NCBI RefSeq assembly: GCF_002796985.1
Contig: NZ_PEKX01000007.1
Location: forward strand, 1,168,284-1,232,283
Source: Pseudomonas sp.
GTDB lineage: Bacteria; Pseudomonadota; Gammaproteobacteria; Pseudomonadales; Pseudomonadaceae
Length of the DNA: 64,000 bases
Direction: 5' to 3'
Position numbers and translations under genes: made by a program. Position 1 is the first letter of the stretch. Each line of letters starts with the position of its first letter. Of the stretch, positions 25,116 through 33,854 are shown piece by piece. Under the pieces are notes generated by a model that was given only the letters and a program-made list of their open reading frames with translations, did no database searches and was not told the DNA's origin.

Positions 25116-25991
25116 TTACTCCTGATCCTTGAGGACGTCCGGCAGGTAGGCGCGGTGGAAGCCGTTGTAGGAGCGGCTCTGCCCCGGCTTGCCCTTCACC
25201 AGCGGGAAAGCGCGGCTGCCCTGGCTGGCGGCGCCATCGATGCGGATGGTGTTGCCACTGATGAAGGCGGCGCCGGGGGAGAGCAGAAAGACGATGGCGG
25301 CGGAGACTTCCGACTCGGTGCCGATGCGCTTGAGCGGCACGTGTTCGCGCAGGGTCGGGATCACGGCCTTGAACGCGCCTTCGTAGGTGTCCATGCCGCT
25401 GGAGGCGACCCAGCCCGGCGCCACGGCGTTGACCCGCACCCCGGCGTGGCCCCACTCGATGGCGGCGGTCTTGGTGAAGTTTTCCATGCCGGCGCGGGCG
25501 GCACCGGAGTGGCCCATGCCGGGCATGCCGCCCCACATGTCGGCGAGCATGTTGACGATGCTGCCGCCGGTCTTGCTCAGGCTCTGGTTGAACACTTCGC
25601 GGGCCATCAGGAAGCCGCCCACGAGGTTGGTGCGCACCACGGCCTCGAAGCCCTTCAGGTTGATCGAGGCCAGCGGCGCGGGGTACTGGCCTCCGGCGTT
25701 GTTGACCAGGTGGTGGATCGGCCCGCGCTCGGCGATGACCTGCGCCACCAGCGCCTTCACCGCCTCCTCGTCGCGGATGTCGCAGCTGTGCCAGCTGACG
25801 CTGCCGCCGTCCTCGATGATTTCGCCGGCGGTCTTCTCCAGCTTTTCCGCCTTGCGCCCGACCAGCACCACATGGGCGCCGAGGGCCGCCAGCTCGTGGG
25901 CGGTGCAACGGCCGATGCCGCTGCCGCCGCCGGTGACGATGATGGTCTGGCCGTCGAACAGGCCGGGTTTGAAGATCGAGTCGTAGCTCAT
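25116..25991 (-). CDS. atuB: AtuB, SDR-fold protein lacking the usual Tyr
   Basis: A 291-residue short-chain dehydrogenase fold similar to peroxisomal trans-2-enoyl-CoA reductases. The nucleotide motif TGGGSGIG lies at 20-27 and NNAGG near 97-101. The segment HSGAARAGMENFTK (161-174) has no Tyr in either of the two possible registers: Ser162/Arg166 and Glu170/Lys174. It therefore does not keep the usual YxxxK pair. Its reaction in the terpene pathway is not established. The ATG at MSYDSIF is chosen; the upstream in-frame extension is poor. Confidence 0.88.
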   Translation of the reverse strand: MSYDSIFKPGLFDGQTIIVTGGGSGIGRCTAHELAALGAHVVLVGRKAEKLEKTAGEIIEDGGSVSWHSCDIRDEEAVKALVAQVIAERGPIHHLVNNAGGQYPAPLASINLKGFEAVVRTNLVGGFLMAREVFNQSLSKTGGSIVNMLADMWGGMPGMGHSGAARAGMENFTKTAAIEWGHAGVRVNAVAPGWVASSGMDTYEGAFKAVIPTLREHVPLKRIGTESEVSAAIVFLLSPGAAFISGNTIRIDGAASQGSRAFPLVKGKPGQSRSYNGFHRAYLPDVLKDQE

Positions 25992-26053
25992 TGTTGTTTT
26001 CGTCCTGCTCAATCGTTCTATGTGCGTTTTGAGGAATTCCTGTGCCAGCAATT

Positions 26054-26170
26054 TCCCCTCACCCCAGCCCTCTCCCCTAGGAGAGGGGGCCGTCCGTGCC
26101 GGCTGATGCTACGGTTTCACCCTGCGCCGAACAGTCCCCTCTCCCCTTGGGAGAGGGTTAGGGTGAGGGG
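26054..26170. repeat. Double CCCTCTCCC repeat (atuB-atuA gap)
   Basis: Two copies of the CCCTCTCCC hairpin lie in opposite orientation and are flanked by CCCCTCACCC / GGGTGAGGGG, giving a long nested inverted repeat of about 117 bases. It is related to the elements at 16083 and 21261 and lies between atuB and atuA. Confidence 0.85.
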
Positions 26171-26173
26171 CCT

Positions 26174-27973
26174 TCATCGGCGCGAGTTCAATTCATCGGC
26201 GATGTGTTGCGGCACCGACACCGGGAATTCCAGCAGTTGCTGGGCGAAGGCCTTGCCCTGCGGGTCGATGCGCAGGCTGGCGACGCCGCCGCCGCCCAGG
26301 GCGTTTTCCAGCAGGAAGTTCAGGCTGTGGCTGCCCGGCAGGTGCCAGCGGCTGACGCGGCCCAGTTGCGGGTCAAGCACGTGCTGCATCCACTCGGCCA
26401 CCGCGCCTTCGCTCAATGCCTCGGCGATCCACGGCAGGTACTCGGGCTTGCGCGCCATTACGCCGATGTTGCTGTGGTTGCCCTTGTCGCCGGAGCGCGC
26501 CACGGCCAGCTTGACCAGAGGCACGCTGGCCAGGGCCGGGCCGCTGGCGGCCGGTACGGGAATGTCGTCGGCCAGCGCGGCGGGGTCGAAGGCATCGAGG
26601 GCGGGCAGGGCGGCGATCTGGCGCTGGCCATCGATGTCCACGGCCAACTCGCAGTGGTGCTTGTCGATCAGGAAGGAGAACAGGCGGATCACCGGGTAAA
26701 CGGTGGGGCGGCCGCCGACGATGCCGGTCAGGCCCGGCGCCATGCCGGTGGCGGCCTGGGCGATCTCGCGGGAGAACAGCACCAGGGCTTCCTTGCGGCT
26801 GTGGCGCACGGCGAGCTTCACCACGATCTCGCGGTTGTCGCTGCGGCGCCCGTGCGGGCCGTAGGTGGACTCGCTGCCGAGCAGTTCGACGCTCACCTCA
26901 CGGTACGGGCCCCAGCCGCGTTCCATGAGGATTTCCTCGGTCTTGGCGATGATCGCCTGGCTGACCCGCTCGGCCTTCTTCACTGCGTCGATGCCGGCGA
27001 TCAGGCAACTGGCGGTGCAGCGGAAGCCGTCCGGGTAGGTGGCGCTGACCTTGTATTGCCCGGTGGGCGGAAGGCCGCGTGCGCCGCTGATTTCCACGCG
27101 GTTGTCGCCTACCTGGGTGAGTTGCACATGGGTGAAATCGCAGACCACATCGGGCAGCAGATAGGCGCGCGGGTCACCGATCTCGTAGAGCATCTGCTCG
27201 CCCACCGACAGCGGTGTCACCAGCCCGCCGGTGCCTTGCGGCTTGGTCACCACGAAGTCGCCGCTGGCCTGTACTTCGACGAGGGGGAAGCCGATGTGCT
27301 CGTAGTCCGGCACGCTTTCCCAGTCGGTGAAGTTGCCGCCGGTGCACTGCGCGCCGCACTCGATGATGTGCCCGGCCAGCGCGGCCTGGGCCAGCTTGTC
27401 GTAGTCGCTCCAGGCCCAGCCGAATTCGTGGACCAGGGCGGCGCTGACCACTGCGCTGTCCACCACGCGGCCGGTGATCACGATGTCGGCACCGGCCTTC
27501 AGCGCTTCGACTATGCCGGGGGCGCCGAGGTAGGCGTTGACCGACACGCACATGGGCGGCATCGGTGCGCCTGAGAACATCTCGCGGATGCCGGCCTTGG
27601 CCAGCTCGCCGAGGCGCGGTTGCAGGTTGTCGCCGTGCACCACGGCGATCTTCAGCGCCACGCCAGCCTTCTCGCAGGCGGCGGCCAGGGCGCTGGCGCA
27701 AGCCTGCGGGTTCACGCCGCCGGCGTTGCTGATCACGCGCACCTGCTTCGCCGCGATGTCGCCCAGCAGGGGTGTCATCACTTCGATGAAGTCGGTGGCG
27801 TAGCCTGCCTCGGGATTCTTCAGGCGGGCGCCGGCCATGATCGACATGGTGACTTCGGCGAGGTAGTCGAAGACCAGGTAATCCATCTGCGCGCCGCGCA
27901 CCAGTTGGGCGGCAGCGGTGGAGGTGTCGCCCCAGAAGGCGGAGGCGCAGCCGATACGTACGGTTCTAGTCAT
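26174..27973 (-). CDS. atuA: AtuA, acyclic terpene utilisation protein (DUF1446)
   Basis: A 599-residue protein of the AtuA family (formerly DUF1446), required for citronellol/geraniol growth in P. aeruginosa but with no clear reaction. The N-terminal part (about 1-450) has FDYLAEVTMSIMAG and the glycine-rich segments of the family; the last about 110 residues form the AtuA C-terminal ferredoxin-like region (LARSGDKGNHSNIGVMA). The start ATG is at MTRTVRIGCAS; its ribosome-binding site is weak. As first gene of the operon it faces atuR, with two operators in the gap. Confidence 0.93.
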   Translation of the reverse strand: MTRTVRIGCASAFWGDTSTAAAQLVRGAQMDYLVFDYLAEVTMSIMAGARLKNPEAGYATDFIEVMTPLLGDIAAKQVRVISNAGGVNPQACASALAAACEKAGVALKIAVVHGDNLQPRLGELAKAGIREMFSGAPMPPMCVSVNAYLGAPGIVEALKAGADIVITGRVVDSAVVSAALVHEFGWAWSDYDKLAQAALAGHIIECGAQCTGGNFTDWESVPDYEHIGFPLVEVQASGDFVVTKPQGTGGLVTPLSVGEQMLYEIGDPRAYLLPDVVCDFTHVQLTQVGDNRVEISGARGLPPTGQYKVSATYPDGFRCTASCLIAGIDAVKKAERVSQAIIAKTEEILMERGWGPYREVSVELLGSESTYGPHGRRSDNREIVVKLAVRHSRKEALVLFSREIAQAATGMAPGLTGIVGGRPTVYPVIRLFSFLIDKHHCELAVDIDGQRQIAALPALDAFDPAALADDIPVPAASGPALASVPLVKLAVARSGDKGNHSNIGVMARKPEYLPWIAEALSEGAVAEWMQHVLDPQLGRVSRWHLPGSHSLNFLLENALGGGGVASLRIDPQGKAFAQQLLEFPVSVPQHIADELNSRR

Positions 27974-28010
27974 TGTTCTGCCCGTGACGCTGAGTGATGG
28001 GATGACATTA

Positions 28011-28026
28011 CCAAGCAAGCGCTTGG
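28011..28026. promoter_or_regulatory. AtuR operator copy 1
   Basis: CCAAGCAAGCGCTTGG, the reverse complement of the copy at 28069. AtuR of P. aeruginosa is reported to bind two inverted repeats in the atuA-atuR gap, which fits this pair. It lies 37 bases upstream of the atuA start. Confidence 0.75.
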
Positions 28027-28068
28027 TTGAAAAGCCCCGGCGGAGCAACAACCCCAACCAATGGATGG

Positions 28069-28084
28069 CCAAGCGCTTGCTTGG
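28069..28084. promoter_or_regulatory. AtuR operator copy 2
   Basis: CCAAGCGCTTGCTTGG, identical on the opposite strand to the first copy; the centres are 58 bases apart. A weaker CAAGCACTTG lies at 28120. Together they can repress both atuA and atuR. Confidence 0.75.
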
Positions 28085-28192
28085 TTGGTGCTCGCGGGCT
28101 TACATTTCGTCAGACAACACAAGCACTTGCAGGGCGTTTCGATGAATCGCCCTGAGCAGACCGGCCGATGAGCCCCATGGGGAGAGAACAGC

Positions 28193-28813
28193 GTGGATGA
28201 CCGCAAAGCCCGCGAAGTAATGCTGGAGCTGGTCGCGACCGGGCAGATCACCGACCCGGAGAGCGCTCGCGGCAAGCTGTTGCACATGGCCGCGCATCTG
28301 TTCCGCAGCAAGGGCTACGAACGCACCACGGTGCGTGACCTGGCCGGCGCGGTGGGCATCCAGTCCGGCAGCATCTTCCATCACTTCAAGAGCAAGGACG
28401 AAATCCTCCGCTCAGTGATGGAGGAAACCATCCTCTACAACACCGCCCTGATGCGCGCGGCCCTGGCCGACGCGACGACTCTGCGCGAGCGGCTGCTGGC
28501 GCTGATCCGCTGCGAGTTGCAGTCGATCACTGGCGGCACCGGCGAGGCGATGGCGGTGCTGGTCTACGAATGGCGCTCGTTGTCGGAAGAGGGCCAGGCT
28601 TACATCCTCAGCCTGCGCGACATCTACGAGCAGATGTGGCTGGAGGTACTGGAAGAAGCACGCCTGGCGGGGGTCAGCCAGGGCGACCCGTTCATCCTGC
28701 GGCGCTTCCTTACCGGGGCGCTGTCCTGGTCCATCACCTGGTTCCGCCCCGAGGGCAGCCTGACCCTGGACGAGTTGGCCGAGCAGGCGTTGCTGCTGGT
28801 GATGCGCGAGTGA
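28193..28813 (+). CDS. atuR: TetR-family repressor AtuR
   Basis: A 206-residue TetR-type repressor with an N-terminal helix-turn-helix (about 25-72; TTVRDLAGAVGIQSGSIFHH is the DNA-binding part) and a C-terminal ligand domain. In P. aeruginosa AtuR represses the atu cluster and is released by a pathway intermediate. It starts with GTG, about 7 bases after GGAGAG; the nearby ATG is out of frame. It is divergent from atuA, with two operator palindromes in between, so it probably also controls its own synthesis. Confidence 0.92.
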   Translation: MDDRKAREVMLELVATGQITDPESARGKLLHMAAHLFRSKGYERTTVRDLAGAVGIQSGSIFHHFKSKDEILRSVMEETILYNTALMRAALADATTLRERLLALIRCELQSITGGTGEAMAVLVYEWRSLSEEGQAYILSLRDIYEQMWLEVLEEARLAGVSQGDPFILRRFLTGALSWSITWFRPEGSLTLDELAEQALLLVMRE

Positions 28814-28835
28814 GTTTGGCGTTGGGGGAAATCGA

Positions 28836-28896
28836 TCGCGGACAGAGTCCGCTCCTACGCAGGGTTCAGGTTTCGTAGGAGCGGATTTATCCGCGA
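28836..28896. repeat. Inverted pair of a second REP type
   Basis: Two units of the GTAGGAGCGGA...TCCGCGA type face each other (28836-28858 and 28875-28896). The 5' part resembles the GTAGGAGCGAG REP unit but the stem sequence differs. Confidence 0.8.
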
Positions 28897-28921
28897 TTGT
28901 CTTCAGGCCGCTGCAGGCCCG

Positions 28922-28945
28922 GTTCGCGAGCAAGCTCGCTCCTAC
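28922..28945. repeat. Single REP unit
   Basis: One 24-base unit of the REP family seen at 19147, here without a partner, just before the CPBP protease stop. Confidence 0.85.
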
Positions 28946-28961
28946 AGAAAAGCGCCTCGGT

Positions 28962-29726
28962 TCAGATAATCCGCAACGGATAACTGAACAGCAGCAGGTG
29001 CAGGCAGTTCACTGCCGCATGCAGCAGCACCGGTACGGCCAGCCTTCCACTGAAGTGGAAGGCCAGCCCGTAACCCAGGCCGGCGATACCGGCGACCACG
29101 GCGAACAGCGGATTGATCGGCCAGTGCACCATGCCGAACAGCACGCTGGCGGCCGCCACTCCGGCGAAGGCACCGAAGCGGCGCACCAGCTCGCTCTGCA
29201 GCAGGCCGCGGAAGAAGGCTTCCTCGGTCAGCGAGATTACGCAGACGTTGACCAGCATCCACAGCCAGAAGCCGGGCGGCCACTTCGGATTCCACACCAC
29301 CAGCCCGCCGGCCACCGCTACCATTGGCACGGCGAACAGCGTGGTGACGATGACGATGGCGGCGAAGTCCGGCGAACGTTTCTCCACCGGTACCGGCTCG
29401 CGGCGCAGCCACCAGGCGAGCAGGGTGGCGCCGACCAGTGCCTTGTCCCAGGACAGGTGCAGGGCGTAAACCGGTGCATCGGGGCTGAGCTGGCGCACCG
29501 GCCAGAGCGTCCACGAAGTAGTGCCCGGCAGCAGGTGCGCAGCCAGGGCGATGCTGAGCACGAGGCACACCAGCCACCAGAGCAAGCGCGGCATGCGCGG
29601 CTCGCCGTAGAGCGTCCAGGTGATGTAGGCGGCGCCGATCAGCAACCCCACCGGCTGGACGAAACCCAGCGCGAATCCGCAGAGCAACAACAGGATTGGC
29701 AGCAGCGGCAGGAGTTTCCTGGGCAT
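28962..29726 (-). CDS. CPBP family intramembrane metalloprotease
   Basis: A 254-residue polytopic protein with about seven membrane helices. The CPBP (Abi/CAAX protease) motifs are present: TEEAFFRGLL with the glutamate pair and arginine, FGMVHW and a C-terminal LLHAAVNCLHL helix. Members of the family cleave or process membrane-bound substrates, but most bacterial ones have no known target. The ATG at MPRKLL has a near-perfect GGAGGAAAG site; an ATG four codons earlier has none. It is a single gene next to the atu cluster. Confidence 0.85.
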   Translation of the reverse strand: MPRKLLPLLPILLLLCGFALGFVQPVGLLIGAAYITWTLYGEPRMPRLLWWLVCLVLSIALAAHLLPGTTSWTLWPVRQLSPDAPVYALHLSWDKALVGATLLAWWLRREPVPVEKRSPDFAAIVIVTTLFAVPMVAVAGGLVVWNPKWPPGFWLWMLVNVCVISLTEEAFFRGLLQSELVRRFGAFAGVAAASVLFGMVHWPINPLFAVVAGIAGLGYGLAFHFSGRLAVPVLLHAAVNCLHLLLFSYPLRII

Positions 29727-29826
29727 TCTTTCCTCCATCAAGGAGGCGCAGTCTAGGCAATTTCGACGGCCGCTGGCCATGCCTGCGGCCAGTTTTTGAC
29801 TGAGGCGTCAGTCGGTTAGGTGATTT

Positions 29827-29997
29827 TCACCGTTTCTCGTCGGCGTCCTTGGCATCCATTTCGGCGTTGCGCTCGTGGATGCGCTTGAGCTGCTCCTCGG
29901 TGAGCGGGAGTTTTTTCGCCGTATCGCGCAGCATCATCAGCGCGCCGACGATAGAACCCATGGCTAGGGCGATGATCAACCAGGCATACCAGGGCAT
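29827..29997 (-). CDS. DUF2897 small membrane protein
   Basis: A 56-residue protein with one N-terminal membrane helix (WLIIALAMGSIVGALMML, about 6-23) and a charged C-terminus (TEEQLKRIHERNAE, then ending DADEKR). This matches the DUF2897 family of small inner-membrane proteins, function unknown. A GGAGACGGGACC site lies just before the ATG. The gene is small but the start, ribosome-binding site and conserved helix support it. Confidence 0.8.
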   Translation of the reverse strand: MPWYAWLIIALAMGSIVGALMMLRDTAKKLPLTEEQLKRIHERNAEMDAKDADEKR

Positions 29998-30510
29998 GGT
30001 CCCGTCTCCGACAGTGGCAGTGAAACATCACGATACGCTGTGCTTCAGGGCTTGTCAGGCGCGCCGGTTCAGACCGATCGCTGCGGGCAGGTCGCTGTCG
30101 TCTTTCCACTGCCCCGCAGGTGCAGGGCCTGTTGCAGCAGATGGGCGAGCTTGTGCGCCGCCAGTTCGTATGGGCAGACCTTGCAGGCGCGCGTTGGTTG
30201 GAGGTACAGAGGAGAGGCCGTCGGCAATGGCGATGGTCCGCGCTTCCAGCTAGATCAATCAGGTGCTTGCTCAATCTGCTGACCAACGCCGCCCAGGCAA
30301 TGGAAAAATTCGGCCTGGAGCAGGCGCTGCTGTGGCGCGCGCAGCCCGAGCAGGAGGTTGCGGGCCGCGCCGAGGTGCCGCGCGAGGAACGCGAGCGGCC
30401 GAGTGCCTGATTGCTGTCGGCGATGCAGCATTCCTGCAGGGCGGGCTACGGAAGTTGGCGTGTTTCTGCGACAATGCGCGCCGATTTTTTCGATACCCGC
30501 GAGAGAGCCC
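29998..30510. other. Gap before pyrF with no intact gene
   Basis: About 510 bases between the DUF2897 gene and pyrF. Apart from the kinase remnant listed separately, the frames are broken and lack starts. The last 30 bases hold the pyrF leader. Confidence 0.6.
30217..30303 (+). pseudogene. Remnant of a sensor histidine kinase (N-box)
   Basis: In one frame (30217-30258) the translation is AVGNGDGPRFQLDQ; then, after a frame change, 30264-30302 gives LLNLLTNAAQAM. Together these match the N-box of a histidine-kinase ATPase domain (GDGPRFQLDQVLLNLLTNAAQAM-like). The indels between them and the lack of a start or of the remaining domains show a decayed gene. In P. aeruginosa a sensor-kinase/regulator pair lies near this place, so the remnant probably marks its loss here. 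Confidence 0.65.
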
Positions 30511-31209
30511 ATGTCCGCCTGCCAGACCCCGATCATCGTCGCCCTGGATTTCCCCACCCGCGAAGCCGCGCTGGCGCTGGCCGACCAGTTGGACCCGACA
30601 CTGTGCCGGGTGAAAGTGGGTAAGGAACTGTTCACCAGTTGCGCCGCCGGTATCGTCGAGACCTTGAACAGCCGTGGCTTCGAAGTCTTTCTCGATCTGA
30701 AATTCCACGACATCCCCAACACCACCGCGATGGCCGTGCGCGCCGCCGCCGAGATGGGCGTGTGGATGGTCAACGTGCACTGCTCCGGCGGCCTGCGCAT
30801 GATGAGCGCCTGCCGTGAGACCCTGGACGCCTTCAATGGCCCGTCGCCGCTGCTGATCGGCGTGACCGTGCTGACCAGCATGGAGCGCGAGGACCTGGCC
30901 GGCATCGGCCTGGACGTCGAGCCCCAGGAGCAGGTGCTGCGCCTGGCTGCACTGGCGCAGAAGGCCGGCATGGACGGCCTGGTATGCTCCGCCCAGGAGG
31001 CGCCGGCGCTCAAGGCCGCGCACCCGGCGCTGCAACTGGTCACCCCGGGCATCCGCCCGGCCGGCAGCGCCCAGGACGACCAGCGGCGCATCCTCACCCC
31101 GCGCCAGGCGCTGGACAACGGTTCGGACTACCTGGTGATCGGCCGCCCGATCAGCCAGGCCGCCGACCCGGCCAAGGCCCTGGCCGAGATCGCCGCCAGC
31201 CTGGCCTGA
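30511..31209 (+). CDS. pyrF: Orotidine 5'-phosphate decarboxylase
   Basis: A 232-residue enzyme for the last step of UMP synthesis (orotidine 5'-phosphate to UMP and CO2). The catalytic motif DLKFHDIPNT, with the conserved lysine, is near residue 65, and the phosphate-binding region near the end reads VIGRPISQA. The ATG at MSACQTPIIVALDFP is chosen; the frame upstream is open but starts inside the kinase remnant. A strong terminator follows, so it is a single-gene unit. Confidence 0.97.
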   Translation: MSACQTPIIVALDFPTREAALALADQLDPTLCRVKVGKELFTSCAAGIVETLNSRGFEVFLDLKFHDIPNTTAMAVRAAAEMGVWMVNVHCSGGLRMMSACRETLDAFNGPSPLLIGVTVLTSMEREDLAGIGLDVEPQEQVLRLAALAQKAGMDGLVCSAQEAPALKAAHPALQLVTPGIRPAGSAQDDQRRILTPRQALDNGSDYLVIGRPISQAADPAKALAEIAASLA

Positions 31210-31238
31210 GTGCTTTCTCTGCACTGAGAAAGCCGCCG

Positions 31239-31278
31239 GAAATGAAAAAGCCCGCATCGCTGCGGGCTTTTTCATTTC
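31239..31278. terminator. Terminator after pyrF (bidirectional)
   Basis: A long, nearly perfect inverted repeat (GAAATGAAAAAGCCCGCA / TGCGGGCTTTTTCATTTC, loop TCGC). It ends pyrF and may also act on the PACE gene coming from the other side. Confidence 0.9.
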
Positions 31279-31279
31279 T

Positions 31280-31371
31280 GTAGGAGCGAGCTTGCTCGCG
31301 AACCGCCCAGCTCAATCGCTGCCGGGAAATCCGTTCGCGAGCAAGAACGATGGCGTCCCCCTCGCTCCTAC
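31280..31371. repeat. REP pair with a 15-base insertion in one arm
   Basis: The left arm (31280-31303) is an intact 24-base REP unit. In the right arm GTTCGCGAGCAAG is followed by 15 extra bases (31346-31360, AACGATGGCGTCCCC) and then CTCGCTCCTAC. The insertion breaks the palindrome. Confidence 0.85.
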
Positions 31372-31382
31372 AAAAGTAAGGT

Positions 31383-31832
31383 TCAGCCGTGTGCTTCGGC
31401 AGTCGATTGAGTCCGGCCGACCCAGCGCTCGCGCAGCACGTCGTACACCCAGTTGAACACCAGCGCGTAGGGCAGGAAGAACAGCACCAGGCCGATGTCG
31501 AGGATGAAGGCTTCCAGCAGGCTCACCGACAGCCACCAGGCGGCCAGCGGCACCAGCAGGATGATCAGGCCCAGCTCGAACAGCGAGGCGTGCAGCACGC
31601 GCACCGACAGGGTGCGGCTGAAACCCATACGGTTCTGCGCGCGGTCGAAGGCGGTGTTGAACAGCATGTTCCACACGGTGGCGATGGCCGAGAACATCAG
31701 GGTCATCGCGCCCATGTGGCCCAGCGGTTTGTCCATCAGCCAGGCCAGGGTCGGCGCGCAGATGACGACCGCCAGCAGTTCGAAAAGGCCGGCATGGAAC
31801 ATCCGTTCTTTCAGTGTTTTATTCGGGCTCAT
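31383..31832 (-). CDS. PACE family efflux transporter
   Basis: A 149-residue protein with four membrane helices, made of two repeated bacterial transmembrane pair domains. Each half has a conserved pattern: ERMFHAGLFEL and VRVLHASLFEL. Glu18 in the first helix corresponds to the membrane glutamate needed for transport in AceI-like pumps. PACE pumps export biocides or polyamines; the substrate here is unknown. The ATG at MSPNKTL has GGAGA upstream. It is divergent from a LysR regulator that probably controls it. Confidence 0.88.
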   Translation of the reverse strand: MSPNKTLKERMFHAGLFELLAVVICAPTLAWLMDKPLGHMGAMTLMFSAIATVWNMLFNTAFDRAQNRMGFSRTLSVRVLHASLFELGLIILLVPLAAWWLSVSLLEAFILDIGLVLFFLPYALVFNWVYDVLRERWVGRTQSTAEAHG

Positions 31833-31919
31833 GGGTGTCTCCAACGATCAGAAATACAGGCCGACTCCGTCGGTCCGGCGCCATTATCATCGGTCGACCG
31901 GCTGGATCTAAGTTGGATA

Positions 31920-31938
31920 CCATCGGCTTAACCGATGG
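31920..31938. promoter_or_regulatory. Palindrome in the PACE-LysR gap
   Basis: CCATCGG-CTTAA-CCGATGG, a perfect 7-5-7 palindrome; a second palindrome CGGTCGACCG lies at 31890. They sit between divergent genes and are good candidates for binding by the LysR regulator. The first ATG of the LysR frame lies inside the palindrome, which supports the downstream start. Confidence 0.55.
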
Positions 31939-31952
31939 AAGAGAGTGCCGTG

Positions 31953-32813
31953 ATGCAATACTCCCCCGAATCCCTGCAGGCCTTCGCCGAGGCGGCCTGC
32001 CTGGGCTCCTTCAGCGCCGCCGCGCGCAAGCTGGGCAAGAGCCAGTCCACCGTCAGCGAGGCCATCGCCCGCCTGGAGATCGACCTCGGCCTGACCCTGT
32101 TCGATCGCAGCAGCCGCCAGCCGCAGTTGACCGAAGCCGGCCACGCACTGCTCGGCCGAGTCGAGGAAGTGCTGATGGCCAACGACCGCCTGGGCCAGTT
32201 GGCCCATCAGCTCGTTGGCGGGCTGGAGTCGCGGGTGACCCTGGCGATGTCGGACACCTACCAGTCCGCCGAATTCGAAGCGCGGCTGGCGGAGATCGAC
32301 GCGCGTTATCCGGACCTGGAATTCGAATGGCTGATCGCCGAAGACAGCGATGTACTCGACCTGGTCGTCCAGGGCCGCGCCAGCCTTGGCCTGCTGGCGG
32401 CGCAGTCGGAGTACGCGCCGGATATCAGCTCGGCGACCCTGAGCGAACAGGCCGAGTTTGGTCTGTTCGTCAGCCGTGACCATCCGCTGGCTGGTCGCGA
32501 GCGGGTCGAGCGCGAGGATCTGCTGGCTTACCGCGCGCTGCGCCTGAACACCTACCTGGACGACGCCGCGCCGATGCTCGGCGGCCGCTGCTGGAGCGCA
32601 CCGAACTACCTGCTGTTGCTGGATATGGCGGTACTGGGCTTTGGCTGGATCGAATTGCCCAGCTGGATGGTAGGACGCTTCGCCAGCGGGCGTATGTGCG
32701 AGCTGAAGGTCGCTGGCTGGCCGCGGCGGGTGGCGGTGGATGTGATCTGGTCGCGGCAGCGCCGGCTGGGGCCGGCCGCGAGTTGGTTGGCGGAGCGCCT
32801 GCTGGGGCGCTGA
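31953..32813 (+). CDS. LysR-type regulator (probably of the PACE pump)
   Basis: A 286-residue LysR regulator with an N-terminal winged helix (about 3-62; SFSAAARKLGKSQSTVSEAIARL split) and a C-terminal substrate-binding domain. The ATG at MQYSPESLQ has GGAAGAGA upstream; the ATG six codons earlier overlaps the palindrome and lacks a ribosome-binding site. It is divergent from the PACE efflux gene, the usual arrangement for PACE regulators, so it probably activates the pump in response to its substrate. Confidence 0.85.
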   Translation: MQYSPESLQAFAEAACLGSFSAAARKLGKSQSTVSEAIARLEIDLGLTLFDRSSRQPQLTEAGHALLGRVEEVLMANDRLGQLAHQLVGGLESRVTLAMSDTYQSAEFEARLAEIDARYPDLEFEWLIAEDSDVLDLVVQGRASLGLLAAQSEYAPDISSATLSEQAEFGLFVSRDHPLAGRERVEREDLLAYRALRLNTYLDDAAPMLGGRCWSAPNYLLLLDMAVLGFGWIELPSWMVGRFASGRMCELKVAGWPRRVAVDVIWSRQRRLGPAASWLAERLLGR

Positions 32814-32926
32814 GGCGCTCTGGATCACAGCTCTACATCACAGATTGCGGACTAAATGTGTCGAGGCCTTTGATGCTCCCTCGCGGATCAGTAGGATCGG
32901 AGTTTTCCGGGGATGAGAGGGTCAGG

Positions 32927-33844
<918 letters not shown>

Positions 33845-33854
33845 GGGGCACGCG

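Noticed and set aside
23466..26699. 1077-codon open frame antisense to atuC, atuB and atuA
   Set aside because: It crosses three conserved genes and the intergenic repeats; it has no recognisable domain.
30255..31275. Minus-strand frames opposite pyrF
   Set aside because: They are shadows of pyrF and lack motifs.
31280..31371. Attachment site or mobile-element end
   Set aside because: The sequence is a REP pair; no integrase, transposase or direct duplication is seen.
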